NCBI GenBank assembly: GCA_900549775.1
Contig: URPR01000005.1
Coordinates: 11,212 to 75,211 of the forward strand
DNA from: an uncultured Oscillospiraceae bacterium
Lineage (GTDB): Bacteria; Bacillota; Clostridia; Oscillospirales; Acutalibacteraceae
Direction of reading: 5' to 3'
Length of the DNA: 64,000 nt
Each line of letters begins with the position of its first letter. Position 1 is the first letter of the stretch. The notes beneath the pieces are model-generated. The model was not told the origin of the DNA and did no database searches. It worked only from the letters and a program-made list of their open reading frames with translations. Below are positions 17,166-25,917 of this stretch, one piece after another. The position numbers and the translations under genes were made by a program.

Positions 17166-17507
17166 TTAACTATTTTTCAAGACTTCAATGAGATTATCTG
17201 GCGTACAAAAATATATAAAATCGTTTTCTTTTTTTATTATGTTACAGATTTTTTTAGTTTCATCATCCATACCTAAGTCAAGACAAATTACCTTTTTATG
17301 GTCATTTTTAGATAACCATTTAGTTTGAAAGATGGCATCCCGTAAAAGTATTTCAGCCTCTTCACGATGTCCTGAAATTGGTATTATTAAAATATTGTTT
17401 TTATTCTTTTGGCTATTAAGAGAATTAACAACTGTTAGTTTAAAAAGCTCGATTAATCCGATAATGGATAAAACTGTTAGGAAAATACTGAGAATTATTT
17501 CTAACAT
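17166..17507 (-). CDS. Small membrane-anchored protein of unknown function
   Basis: A 113-residue protein that I do not recognise. An N-terminal transmembrane helix (about 3-27, EIILSIFLTVLSIIGLIELF) is followed by a soluble domain. Its pattern suggests alternating beta strands and helices: NILIIPISGH, KKVICLDLGMD, NDFIYFCTPDNLIEVL. The start ATG has GAGGAGTG upstream, typical of real genes here. It is the first of three minus-strand genes leading to ackA, 74 bp before the HD gene. Confidence 0.6.
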   Translation of the reverse strand: MLEIILSIFLTVLSIIGLIELFKLTVVNSLNSQKNKNNILIIPISGHREEAEILLRDAIFQTKWLSKNDHKKVICLDLGMDDETKKICNIIKKENDFIYFCTPDNLIEVLKNS

Positions 17508-17584
17508 TTATATCACTCCTCTGTACCCAAAATATGAAACCCAAATAAATTATGTTAATTGCGGGAAAAAATTTGTAAAATAAC

Positions 17585-17613
17585 TTGCGTTTTGCTTTAA
17601 TGTATGTTAAACT
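17585..17613 (+). promoter_or_regulatory. Possible promoter of the nusA-infB operon
   Basis: TTGCGT (17585-17590), 17-bp spacer, TAAACT (17608-17613). The match is moderate. It precedes the hairpin at 17643-17670. Confidence 0.4.
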
Positions 17614-17642
17614 TAATAAACGTTAGCGTAATATAAATTTCT

Positions 17643-17670
17643 CAAAAGAGTGGGCTCCCCCGCTCTTTTG
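17643..17670 (+). terminator. Leader hairpin (probable attenuator) upstream of nusA
   Basis: A 12-bp stem with one G-U pair (CAAAAGAGTGGG / CCCGCTCTTTTG) and loop CTCC is followed by TTTATATTT. It lies 46 bp before nusA and downstream of the possible promoter. It looks like an intrinsic terminator placed to control entry into the operon. NusA influences intrinsic termination, so autoregulation is plausible but unproven. Confidence 0.6.
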
Positions 17671-17716
17671 TTTATATTTCAAGTTAAAACTTAATAAAAT
17701 GGAGGCTAAATAAAAA

Positions 17717-18781
17717 ATGAACAGCAAAGAACTTTTTGAATCGTTGTCCTTATTAGAGGAAGAAAGGGGTATTTCTGTTGACTATATGTTTGAGAAAATA
17801 AAAAAAGCTATAGTTACAGCTTGTAAAAATAGCTACAATGGAAACGAGGACGTTATAATAAACGTGAACCCCAAACGTAATAAATTTGACGTTTTTTTAC
17901 AAAAGACTGTAGTTAACGACGTTACCGACCCGGGAAATGAAATCTCTTTACTGGAAGCGAGGAAAATCAGCGCAAATGCCGGAGTTGGTGAAAAAGTAGG
18001 TGTAAAATTAAACACAAAGGAATTTGGTAGAATAGCTGCACAAACAGCACGTAATATTATACGACAGGGCATAAGAGACGGCGAAAAAGACGTAATGAAG
18101 CAGGAGTTTGAAAGTAGAAAAGGACAAATAGTTAGTGCTATAATAGAAAAAATAGATCCGAAAAGCGGGTCGGCAACTATAAGAATCGGAAAATCTGAAT
18201 CTTATTTGCCAAAAAGTGAACTCTTACAATGCAACAACGTAAAAGAAGGCGATATTGTAAAGGTATATGTAGTTGATGTGAAGGAAACCGATAAAGGTCC
18301 GAAGGTTGTACTTTCTAGGACGCACCCTGATGTTATAAAAAAGATGTTTGAAAATGAAGTTCCCGAAATAGCAACCGGAGTAATTGAAATAAAACAGATT
18401 GCGAGAGAATCCGGAGCTAGAACTAAAGTTTCTGTTTGCAGTCACGACGAAAATGTCGATGCTATTGGTTCTTGCATAGGCCCCAGAGGTGCTAGAATCG
18501 CAGCTATAATAAAAGAGCTGGGCGGAGAAAAAATAGATATAATTGAATATAGTGAAGACGTGGAAAAATATATTACAGCAGCACTTTCTCCGGCTGAAGT
18601 TTTGAAAGTTGAAGTGATCTCAGAAGATGCTCATACTTGCAGAGCAATTGTGCCGGACAGCCAACTGTCATTGGCAATAGGCAACAAAGGTCAAAACGCA
18701 CGTCTAGCAGCTAGATTGACCGGCTGGAAAATAGATATAAAACCGGAAAGTGCGACTTTAGAATCTGGAGACACAGAGTAG
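17717..18781 (+). CDS. nusA: Transcription termination/antitermination factor NusA
   Basis: RNA polymerase-associated factor controlling pausing, termination and antitermination. The order is an N-terminal RNAP-binding domain (1-125), an S1 domain (about 130-200, KGQIVSAIIEKIDP to VVLSRTHP), and KH1/KH2 domains (about 205-345). KH2 has GSCIGPRGARIAAI and the second KH segment LAIGNKGQNARLAARLTGWKIDI. At 354 residues it matches the short Firmicute form without C-terminal acidic repeats. GGAGG lies upstream of the ATG. rimP, the usual first gene of this operon, is missing. Confidence 0.96.
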   Translation: MNSKELFESLSLLEEERGISVDYMFEKIKKAIVTACKNSYNGNEDVIINVNPKRNKFDVFLQKTVVNDVTDPGNEISLLEARKISANAGVGEKVGVKLNTKEFGRIAAQTARNIIRQGIRDGEKDVMKQEFESRKGQIVSAIIEKIDPKSGSATIRIGKSESYLPKSELLQCNNVKEGDIVKVYVVDVKETDKGPKVVLSRTHPDVIKKMFENEVPEIATGVIEIKQIARESGARTKVSVCSHDENVDAIGSCIGPRGARIAAIIKELGGEKIDIIEYSEDVEKYITAALSPAEVLKVEVISEDAHTCRAIVPDSQLSLAIGNKGQNARLAARLTGWKIDIKPESATLESGDTE

Positions 18782-18816
18782 CGTAAAGCAAAACGAAAAG
18801 AGAGGAAGAAGCAGGT

Positions 18817-19098
18817 TTGGCTAAAAAAAATCATATTCCCAGCCGCATGTGTGCGGGATGCAACCAAATGAAAGAAAAAAAGGAACTTATACGTCTAGTA
18901 CGAACTTTTAACCCGGATGGCAAAAAGGTTATATCCATCGACTTTACGTTCAAGGCACCGGGAAGAGGGATGTACCTTTGTAAAGACGCAGACTGTCTAC
19001 GAAAACTAAGAAAAAATAAAAGAATAGAAAAAACAGTTTCATCAAAGGTCGACGAAAGCTTTTACGAAGAACTGGAGCGAATTGTTAATGATAAATGA
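18817..19098 (+). CDS. ylxR: YlxR/RnpM family RNA-binding protein
   Basis: Small basic RNA-binding protein (93 residues) of the DUF448 family, encoded in the nusA-infB operon of Firmicutes. The homologue in Bacillus has been linked to RNase P modulation. The signature RMCAGCNQMKEKKELIR is near the N-terminus and PGRGMYLC in the middle. It starts with TTG at 18817 after AGAGGAAG. It overlaps the start of the next gene by 11 bp, suggesting translational coupling. Confidence 0.92.
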   Translation: MAKKNHIPSRMCAGCNQMKEKKELIRLVRTFNPDGKKVISIDFTFKAPGRGMYLCKDADCLRKLRKNKRIEKTVSSKVDESFYEELERIVNDK

Positions 19099-19393
19099 TA
19101 AACTACTTAATTTCATTGGCATTTGCAAGAAGTCTGGGAGCTTAAATATTGGATATGATGCGGTATCTGACACAATAAAAAAGCGAAAGGCATTTCTGGT
19201 GCTAATAGCTGCAGATACTTCCGAAAAAACTCGCGACAACATAAAAAGATTAGCGGTTGATTTTTCTGTAGATTTAATGCAGATTAATGAAACGATCGAT
19301 GACATATATATGGTATTGGGAAAAAGAGTGGCTGTAATTTCCGTTACCGATAAAAATTTAGCGAATAAACTAAAAGATTTACAGCATAATTAG
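19088..19393 (+). CDS. rplGA: L7Ae/L30e-like ribosomal protein (YlxQ/RplGA)
   Basis: K-turn RNA-binding protein of the L7Ae/L30e/S12e family. The translated frame from ATG 19088 (GGAG 10 bp upstream) has 101 residues. It contains NFIGICKKSGSLNIGYDAV at the N-terminus, FLVLIAADTSEKTRDNI in the middle and LGKRVAVISVTD near the end, the normal pattern of YlxQ. It lies in its usual place between ylxR and infB. The cellular role of the family is not well defined. Confidence 0.9.
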   Translation: MINDKLLNFIGICKKSGSLNIGYDAVSDTIKKRKAFLVLIAADTSEKTRDNIKRLAVDFSVDLMQINETIDDIYMVLGKRVAVISVTDKNLANKLKDLQHN

Positions 19394-19406
19394 GAGGAAC
19401 GCATTT

Positions 19407-22043
19407 ATGATGGTTAAATATAGAGTGCACGAAGTGGCTAAAGATTTAGGGGTTGCCAGCAAAGATATTATAGCCCTTTTGAAGGAAAAGCTCGGAGTAG
19501 AAAAGAAACATATGACAGCATTGTCGTCTGACGAATTAAGCTTCATATTTGAGTACTTTACGCAGAAAAATCAGGTTGAAAATTTTGATAAATATTTTGC
19601 TCAAATGAAACCTGAAAATAAAACAGAAGAAAAACTTAAAAAAGAACCGGCTAAGAAAAAATCAACAGTATCTAAAAGCAAGAATGATTCAAAGCTTGAA
19701 AAAGAAAAAAGTTCCGAAAAAACTGAAAATGCAAAAGAGACTACTTCTTCTGTGCAAAAGAAAAAAGCAACAGAAGAACCATTACAGGAAGCTAAAAAGG
19801 CTATTGCAAAAAAAGAACCAGTAAAAGAAGAAAAACGACCTGAGGCTAAATCAAAGGCAGAAAGGCAATTTAAACAACCCGTAAAAGAAACAAAAGTTGC
19901 GGCAAAAGACATTATTAATAAAGAAAAAAGCTATGTTGAGAAAAAATCAAGTAGTGTAAATGCAAGTAAAAATGTAAAGAATAAGTCAACTGAAACTAAA
20001 GGGACTGCGACTTTTCGTAGAGAAACTCCAAAAGAAATTTCAAATAAGAGTGCGGAAGCTCAAAAGAAGAAACCAGCTGGACGCATAATAGATACAAGGT
20101 CAGCACACGTTGACATAGAGAGATATAACGAGAAGTATGACAGGTTAGCGTCTGAGAAAATGCACACCGACAATACTGTAAGAAAACAAAAAATAAATCA
20201 AAAATCGCACAACAGAGGCAAAATAAGAAGTGCAAAAAGAGAAACAGAAGCCGAAAGGTTAAAGAGAATCGCGCTTGAAAGAAAAAATAAACCTATTACA
20301 GTTTCTATTCCTTCTGAAATAACTGTAGGTGAGTTGGCACTTAGGCTGAAAGCTACGGCCGCAGAGGTTATTAAAAAGTTAATGATGATGGGCACGATGG
20401 CTTCTATAAACGATGTTATAGATTTCGATACAGCAAGTTTAGTTGCGATGGAATTTCACGCTAAAGTGGAAAAAGAAGTTGAAATTACCATAGAAGAAAG
20501 AATAATAGACGACAGTGAAGATGCTGATGAAAACTTAACTCCAAGAGCACCGATTGTCGTAGTTATGGGGCATGTTGACCATGGAAAGACTTCGCTCTTG
20601 GACGCTATAAGAAAAGCAAATGTTACATCGACTGAAGCAGGAGGAATCACTCAACATATAGGCGCATACAGAGTAAACTTAAACGGCAAATATATAACTT
20701 TCTTGGATACTCCGGGACACGAGGCATTTACCACTATGAGAGCACGTGGAGCTCAAGTCACGGATATAGCGATATTGGTCGTGGCGGCGGATGACGGAAT
20801 AATGCCTCAAACAGTGGAAGCCATAAATCATGCAAAAGCTGCCGGTGTTTCAATGATTGTAGCTATAAATAAAATGGATAAACCTGGTGCTAATCCGGAA
20901 AATATAAAACAACAGTTGACAGAGCATGAGATTATACCGGAAGAATGGGGCGGAGATGTACCTTGCATACCGGTATCGGCTAAAAAAAGAGAAGGTATAG
21001 AGGATCTTCTCGAGATGGTAAACTTGATAGCTGAAATGAAAGAGTTGAAAGCAAATAAAGATAGAGCAGCAAAAGGTACGGTTATTGAAGCAAGACTGGA
21101 CAAAGGCAGAGGCCCTGTAGCAACAATGTTGGTTCAAAACGGAACTTTAAAGGTAGGAGATATAGTTGTAGCTGGCACTGCTGTTGGCAAAGTTCGCGCT
21201 ATGACAAATGATTTAGGGCAAAGGGTGAAATCAGCTGGTCCTTCTGTGCCAGTAGAGATCACGGGGCTTGATACAGTACCTCAGGGTGGAGACAAGTTCA
21301 ACGCAGTATCTGATGAGAGATTGGCGAGAGAACTGGTAGAACAAAGGAAAAACAAGATTAAGGAAGAGCAGTTTAACTCTAGAACTAAAGTTACATTAGA
21401 TAACCTGTTTGACCAGATGCAACAAGGCGATATAAAGGAACTTAAAATAATAGTAAAGGCAGATGTTCAAGGATCTGTTGAAGCAGTTAGACAGTCGCTA
21501 GAGAGGCTGAGCAACTCAGAGGTACGAGTAAATGTAATTCATGGTGCAGTTGGTGCTATAAATGAATCTGATGTTATGCTTGCTAGTGCATCAAATGCGA
21601 TTATAGTGGGATTTAACGTAAGACCGGAATCACAGGCAGAGGAAAATGCTAAGTTAAACGGCGTGGATATGCGTCTGTACAGAATAATTTATAATTGCAT
21701 AGATGAAATAACTGCAGCAATGAAAGGTATGTTGGCTCCGAAAGTTAGAGAAGTTCAATTAGGCAAGGCTGAGTGCCGTCAGGTATATAAAATTTCCAGT
21801 GTAGGTACTATTGCAGGGTGCTATGTAACAGAAGGAAAAATCACTAGAAACGCGCAAATTAGAGTAGTAAGAGATGGCATAGTTATAACCGAAGATTCTA
21901 TTTTGTCACTTAAGAGGTTTAAAGATGATGCGAAGGAAGTTGCTCAAGGCTATGAGTGCGGAATAGGACTTGAAAAGTTTAACGATATTAAGGAAAATGA
22001 TGTGTTTGAAGCGTTTATTATGGAAGAGTACCGAGAAGACTGA
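19407..22043 (+). CDS. infB: Translation initiation factor IF-2
   Basis: GTPase that brings fMet-tRNA to the 30S subunit and promotes 50S joining. The 878 residues comprise an N-terminal IF2-N fold (about 1-55), then a long Lys/Glu/Ala-rich low-complexity linker (about 70-290). A second IF2-N domain follows (ITVSIPSEITVGELA). The G domain starts near 382 with VVVMGHVDHGKTS, then GGITQHIGAY, DTPGHEAF and NKMDKPG. The C-terminal IF2-C1 and C2 domains include VSSVGTIAGCYV-type strands. Two adjacent ATGs (19407, 19410) follow TTAGGAGG. Cloverleaf element B begins 20 bp after its stop. Confidence 0.97.
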   Translation: MMVKYRVHEVAKDLGVASKDIIALLKEKLGVEKKHMTALSSDELSFIFEYFTQKNQVENFDKYFAQMKPENKTEEKLKKEPAKKKSTVSKSKNDSKLEKEKSSEKTENAKETTSSVQKKKATEEPLQEAKKAIAKKEPVKEEKRPEAKSKAERQFKQPVKETKVAAKDIINKEKSYVEKKSSSVNASKNVKNKSTETKGTATFRRETPKEISNKSAEAQKKKPAGRIIDTRSAHVDIERYNEKYDRLASEKMHTDNTVRKQKINQKSHNRGKIRSAKRETEAERLKRIALERKNKPITVSIPSEITVGELALRLKATAAEVIKKLMMMGTMASINDVIDFDTASLVAMEFHAKVEKEVEITIEERIIDDSEDADENLTPRAPIVVVMGHVDHGKTSLLDAIRKANVTSTEAGGITQHIGAYRVNLNGKYITFLDTPGHEAFTTMRARGAQVTDIAILVVAADDGIMPQTVEAINHAKAAGVSMIVAINKMDKPGANPENIKQQLTEHEIIPEEWGGDVPCIPVSAKKREGIEDLLEMVNLIAEMKELKANKDRAAKGTVIEARLDKGRGPVATMLVQNGTLKVGDIVVAGTAVGKVRAMTNDLGQRVKSAGPSVPVEITGLDTVPQGGDKFNAVSDERLARELVEQRKNKIKEEQFNSRTKVTLDNLFDQMQQGDIKELKIIVKADVQGSVEAVRQSLERLSNSEVRVNVIHGAVGAINESDVMLASASNAIIVGFNVRPESQAEENAKLNGVDMRLYRIIYNCIDEITAAMKGMLAPKVREVQLGKAECRQVYKISSVGTIAGCYVTEGKITRNAQIRVVRDGIVITEDSILSLKRFKDDAKEVAQGYECGIGLEKFNDIKENDVFEAFIMEEYRED

Positions 22044-22063
22044 TTTAGAAAGCTTAACTTGGA

Positions 22064-22155
22064 CGCTTGCGCCCGCCGGCCTCTGGCCGGCGGCGCAAAG
22101 CATCGAAAAATTTTCGATGCTTTGCGCAGACCAAATTTTTTGGTCTGCGCAAGCG
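22064..22155. repeat. Three-hairpin cloverleaf palindromic element B (92 bp)
   Basis: A closing stem CGCTTGCG (22064-22071) with CGCAAGCG (22148-22155) encloses three abutting hairpins. These are 22073-22093 (CCGCCGGCC, loop TCT), 22094-22126 (14-16 bp, CGCAAAGCATCGAA arm) and 22127-22147 (CAGACCAAA, loop TTT). Stems are perfect, and only C22072 is unpaired at the junction. It lies between infB and rbfA within the operon. It has the same length and layout as element A (7049-7140) but no shared sequence. Confidence 0.9.
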
Positions 22156-22197
22156 CTTAGTGCTGTACTTCAAAATTGATAGAGAGGAAGGTAAAAA

Positions 22198-22551
22198 ATG
22201 TCAGGACATAGAATAGAGCGTATAAATGAAGATATTAAAAGAGAGTTATCGGCTATATTTCGTGAACTAAAAGACCCAAGAGTAACGGAAAGTTTTGTAA
22301 GTATAGTCAGGGTAGAAGTAACAAACGATTTGTCGTACTGCAACGTATATGTGAGTGCGATAGAAGGGCTTGATAAAGCGAAAATATCAGTAGAAGGATT
22401 AAAATCCGCTAGCGGATATATAAAAAGAGAACTAGGTCATAGATTAGACTTGCGCCATATTCCGGAACTTGTTTTCCACGCTACAGACTCAATAGAATAC
22501 GGTGCAAACATTTCAAAGATATTAAATGATTTAAATGGTGATAGAGAATGA
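22198..22551 (+). CDS. rbfA: Ribosome-binding factor A
   Basis: 30S maturation factor with a single KH-like domain, needed for late 16S rRNA processing. The protein has 117 residues: HRIERINEDIKRELSAI at the N-terminus, LKDPRVTESFVSIVRVEVT, then SASGYIKRELGHRLDLRHIPEL and a C-terminal EYGANISKIL, all typical. GAGAGGAAGG precedes the ATG. Its last bases overlap the start of the DHH gene by 4 bp (ATGA), indicating coupling. Confidence 0.95.
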   Translation: MSGHRIERINEDIKRELSAIFRELKDPRVTESFVSIVRVEVTNDLSYCNVYVSAIEGLDKAKISVEGLKSASGYIKRELGHRLDLRHIPELVFHATDSIEYGANISKILNDLNGDRE

Positions 22552-23495
22552 ATATAACTCTTTCTGAAATATCCAGCCTATTGTGCAGCAAGGACAACTT
22601 TTACATTTTGACACATCAGTACCCCGATGGAGATACTCTGGGGTCAGGTTTTGCCTTATGTATGGCGTTACAAAAGATGGGGAAAATGGCTAAAGTTCTT
22701 TGCAATGACGAAATTCCTAAAAAGTACAATATTTTATTAAATAATATAAAAACTCAAAATTTTGCTCCACAGTATATCATTAGTGTAGACGTAGCGGATA
22801 CGCAGTTGTTGGGAGAAAAGCTACAACAAGAGTATAAAGATAAAATAGACCTATCTATAGATCATCATTCTTCTGGAAAAAACTTTGCAAAGTTTAGCTA
22901 TACAGAGCCCGATTCTGCGGCAACAGCTGAAATTATATACGCGCTGTTAAACCTCATGAATGTTGAGATAGATAAAAATATAGCTACGTGCCTATACACG
23001 GGTATATCGACCGATACTGGGTGCTTTAAGTATGCCAATGCTACTGCGAGATCATACAGGATAGCTGCGGATCTTTTAGAAACTGGCATAGATGCATGCG
23101 GAATAAATAGGCTTATGTTTGACATGAAATCTCGGGAACGTCTTGAGATTGAACGCGAAGTTCTTGATTCTATGGAATTTTTCTATAATAACAAATGTGC
23201 ATTGGTTTATACTACTTTAGACATGATGAAAAAAGCACATGTCACTGATTCAGACATAGAAGGTTTAGCGTCTATACCCAGGCAGGTTGAAGGTGTTCTA
23301 ATAGGTATTACCATGCGCGAAAAAAAAGATGGCACTTTCAAAATATCAGTCAGGACAGCTGAAACGATCAGTGCAAATTTGATCTGCGAACGCTTTGGAG
23401 GAGGTGGGCATCCCTGTGCAGGAGGGTGTTCAATCGCTGGGAATTTGAATGAGGTAAAGCAAAAAATTATAAATGAAATAAAAGATTTTATATGA
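22548..23495 (+). CDS. nrnA: DHH/DHHA1 phosphoesterase, NrnA-like
   Basis: Bifunctional oligoribonuclease (nanoRNase) and pAp phosphatase type. The 315-residue protein has THQYPDGDTLGSG (DHH motif I), ISVDVADTQL, the DHH motif SIDHHSSGKNFAKF, and LYTGISTDTGCFKY. The C-terminal DHHA1 domain ends with FGGGGHPCAGGCSI. All metal and catalytic motifs look intact. It follows rbfA with a 4-bp overlap and precedes truB, the usual Firmicute order. It clears 2-5 nt RNA products; some relatives cleave cyclic-dinucleotide breakdown products. Confidence 0.93.
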   Translation: MNITLSEISSLLCSKDNFYILTHQYPDGDTLGSGFALCMALQKMGKMAKVLCNDEIPKKYNILLNNIKTQNFAPQYIISVDVADTQLLGEKLQQEYKDKIDLSIDHHSSGKNFAKFSYTEPDSAATAEIIYALLNLMNVEIDKNIATCLYTGISTDTGCFKYANATARSYRIAADLLETGIDACGINRLMFDMKSRERLEIEREVLDSMEFFYNNKCALVYTTLDMMKKAHVTDSDIEGLASIPRQVEGVLIGITMREKKDGTFKISVRTAETISANLICERFGGGGHPCAGGCSIAGNLNEVKQKIINEIKDFI

Positions 23496-23509
23496 TCAAG
23501 AGGTAATAA

Positions 23510-24412
23510 ATGGATGGCATAATGGTTATAAATAAGCCAGAAAATTACACATCGTTTGACGTTGTAGCAGTCATGCGGAAACTTTTGAAAACTAAAAAAG
23601 TAGGTCATGCAGGAACCTTGGATCCTATGGCAACAGGAGTGTTGCCTATATTGGCGGGCAATGCGACTAAAATACAAAACTTGTTGCAAGGTTCATCTAA
23701 AGAATACCGAGCTAAGTTCCGGTTAGGTTTGATAACGGACACAGAGGATATCAGTGGTAAAATACTTAAAAAAAATCCAGTAAATGTTAATGCGGAAGCA
23801 TTAAAAAAAGTCATTTCAGCATTTGTAGGTGAAATAAAACAAGTGCCGCCGATGTATTCCGCGATAAAAAAGGATGGCGTGAGGCTCTATTCTCTAGCGA
23901 GACAAGGCATAGAGGTGAGTAGAGAAAAACGAGTTATCACAATAGACGATATAAAATTGGAAAATTACAATGAGGAAATGCAGGAAGCAACTATGCGGGT
24001 GAGGTGCTCAAAAGGTACATATATTCGGACTTTGTGCGCAGATATAGGAAATCAACTCGGCTGTGGAGCTACTATGAGCAAACTTGAGCGGACTCGAGTG
24101 GGCAGTTTTACTTTAGAAAAGAGCATAACTTTAGATAGAGCAAAAGAGTTAGCCTCAGAAAACAAGCTAGATAAATTACTATTGTCGATTGACTCGGTTT
24201 TGTCTAAGTACAACGCAGTCAAGGTGACCGATGCTCAAACAGTGCGGTTTTTGAATGGTGGAGGTTTAGCGTTGGACAGAATATCGATAAAAGATGCACA
24301 AGACAGCCAAAAACTTAGGGTATATGGAACAGATGGAAAATTTTTAGGTTTGGGTATAGTGAACGTGGCGAAAAAAGAGATGTCTGTGTATAAATCGCTA
24401 TATACTAAATGA
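23510..24412 (+). CDS. truB: tRNA pseudouridine(55) synthase TruB
   Basis: Isomerises U55 of tRNA T-loops to pseudouridine. In the 300-residue protein the catalytic aspartate lies in GHAGTLDPMATGVLP. Further motifs are QVPPMYSAIKKDGVRLY, CSKGTYIRTLCADIG and a C-terminal PUA-like region. The start ATG is 14 bp after nrnA, with AAGAGGTAA upstream. It lies in the standard place before ribF. Confidence 0.95.
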   Translation: MDGIMVINKPENYTSFDVVAVMRKLLKTKKVGHAGTLDPMATGVLPILAGNATKIQNLLQGSSKEYRAKFRLGLITDTEDISGKILKKNPVNVNAEALKKVISAFVGEIKQVPPMYSAIKKDGVRLYSLARQGIEVSREKRVITIDDIKLENYNEEMQEATMRVRCSKGTYIRTLCADIGNQLGCGATMSKLERTRVGSFTLEKSITLDRAKELASENKLDKLLLSIDSVLSKYNAVKVTDAQTVRFLNGGGLALDRISIKDAQDSQKLRVYGTDGKFLGLGIVNVAKKEMSVYKSLYTK

Positions 24413-24457
24413 GAATTGTTGAATTAAAATACTTATAGTAAATAAAAAAGGTACACA

Positions 24458-25378
24458 ATGAAAATAAATGAATACTTAAAAAAGCAAGAAAAAAGCACTT
24501 GCGTGGCTCTAGGTTTTTTTGATGGCCTACATAAGGGACACATGAAAGTTATATCTAAAATGCTGTCTTGCAGTAAAAAAAATAAATTTACATCTTGTAT
24601 ATTTACTTATAAAAACTCCCCTAAGGATATTTTGCACAAGAGGCAAACAAGTAAAATTTTATTAGACTATGATAGAAACAAAATGCTTGAAAGGTTAGGG
24701 CTGCAAGAACTTTACACAGTAGATTTTAAAAATGTAATGAACCTGACAGCTGATGAATTTGTAAATGAAATACTGTTTAACGCATTGAAAGCTAAACATG
24801 TTTTTTGTGGATTTAATTACCATTTCGGTAAAGGTGGGCAGTTTGGTGCCGAGGATCTTAAAAATAAATGTCAAAAGCACGCAATACAAGTTCATATTGT
24901 CGAGCCGGTTAAGCATAAAGATTCTAACATCAGCTCATCGACTATAAGAAAGTTATTGCATGATGGTAAAATAGATGTCGCAAATGAGCTGCTTTCAGAA
25001 AATTTTCATTATACTCTTCCAGTTTCGCATGGACGAAGAATCGCTCAAAATTTGCATTTTCCCACTATTAATCAAGAATTTCCTGAAAATTTTATAGTTC
25101 CAAAATGCGGGAGCTATTTAAGCTGTGTGACGTTTAACGGAAACAAATGCAAAAGTCTTACTAATATTGGCATTGCACCGATGGTTAAATGCCTACATAG
25201 CCCCATTTCTGAAACGCATATTTTATTATATAATAGCGTAGAATTATATAATAAAACTGTTAAAGTTGAGTTGTTAAAGTTTTTAAGGCCAGAGAGAAAA
25301 TTTGAAAGCATGGAAAAGCTTAAAAGAGCTATCACACAGGACTGCAGTGTGGCCTTAAAATGGCACTTTGATATTTAA
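24458..25378 (+). CDS. ribF: Bifunctional riboflavin kinase/FAD synthetase RibF
   Basis: Phosphorylates riboflavin to FMN and adenylates it to FAD. The N-terminal nucleotidyltransferase domain (about 1-160) has ALGFFDGLHKGH and SSSTIRKLL. The C-terminal riboflavin kinase domain (about 180-300) has GRRIAQNLHFPTINQEFP, TNIGIAPMVK and ETHILLYN. At 306 residues it is full length, but it is divergent: the common NIG..PT segment reads NIGIAPMV, and the glycine-rich GRRIAQN lacks the usual GLG. Two flavin-related genes lie close by: the flavin-reductase-like gene just after it and the SDR. Confidence 0.9.
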   Translation: MKINEYLKKQEKSTCVALGFFDGLHKGHMKVISKMLSCSKKNKFTSCIFTYKNSPKDILHKRQTSKILLDYDRNKMLERLGLQELYTVDFKNVMNLTADEFVNEILFNALKAKHVFCGFNYHFGKGGQFGAEDLKNKCQKHAIQVHIVEPVKHKDSNISSSTIRKLLHDGKIDVANELLSENFHYTLPVSHGRRIAQNLHFPTINQEFPENFIVPKCGSYLSCVTFNGNKCKSLTNIGIAPMVKCLHSPISETHILLYNSVELYNKTVKVELLKFLRPERKFESMEKLKRAITQDCSVALKWHFDI

Positions 25379-25407
25379 TTTTAAAATTGTATTTTAGGAG
25401 GTCATTT

Positions 25408-25917
25408 ATGAAACTTTTTAAAGAAGTATCACCAGGATCTATTGAAGAAAATTTTTTTAAACTTATAGGCGAAAAATGGATGTTAATAACAGCAGGACGC
25501 AGGGAAAGTTACAACACAATGACGGCTAGTTGGGGCGGAGTGGGTGTTTTATGGAATAAAAACGTCACGTTTTCATTTGTCCGTCCGGGAAGATATACAT
25601 TTGACTTTATGGAAAAAAACGACTACTACACACTTTCTTTTTATGACGATAAATACAAAAAAGAATTGTCGTTTTGCGGTACTAATTCCGGAAGAGATGT
25701 AGATAAAACAAAAGCAACAGGTTTTACACCTGTTTTCGATGATGGGGCTCCATATTTCGAGCAGGCAAAGATGGTGCTGATATGCAAAAAACTTTATTCG
25801 CAATATTTGGCTCCTGAATTTTTTGTGGATAATAGCATAGAGCAAAATTATCCTTTGAAAGATTATCACAAAGAATACGTAGGAGAAATCGTAAAGGTTT
25901 TGGTAAAAAATGAATAA
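25408..25917 (+). CDS. Flavin reductase-like FMN-binding protein
   Basis: A split-barrel FMN-binding protein of the flavin reductase/DIM6-NTAB family, 169 residues from ATG 25408 (TTAGGAGG upstream). An in-frame ATG at 25387 precedes the ribosome site. Visible features are MLITAGRRESYNTMTASWGGVGVLW, the usual FMN-site strand, and FVRPGRYTFDFM, typical of clostridial flavoredoxin-like proteins. The C-terminus carries KDYHKEYVGEIVKVLVK. It probably binds FMN and reduces an unknown partner. It overlaps the SDR gene by 8 bp. Confidence 0.82.
   Translation: MKLFKEVSPGSIEENFFKLIGEKWMLITAGRRESYNTMTASWGGVGVLWNKNVTFSFVRPGRYTFDFMEKNDYYTLSFYDDKYKKELSFCGTNSGRDVDKTKATGFTPVFDDGAPYFEQAKMVLICKKLYSQYLAPEFFVDNSIEQNYPLKDYHKEYVGEIVKVLVKNE

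Noticed and set aside
22064..22155. Element B (and A and C) as ordinary intrinsic terminators
   Set aside because: They lie between co-directional genes, have three arms plus a closing stem, and lack a terminal T tract. Termination before rbfA would split an essential operon.
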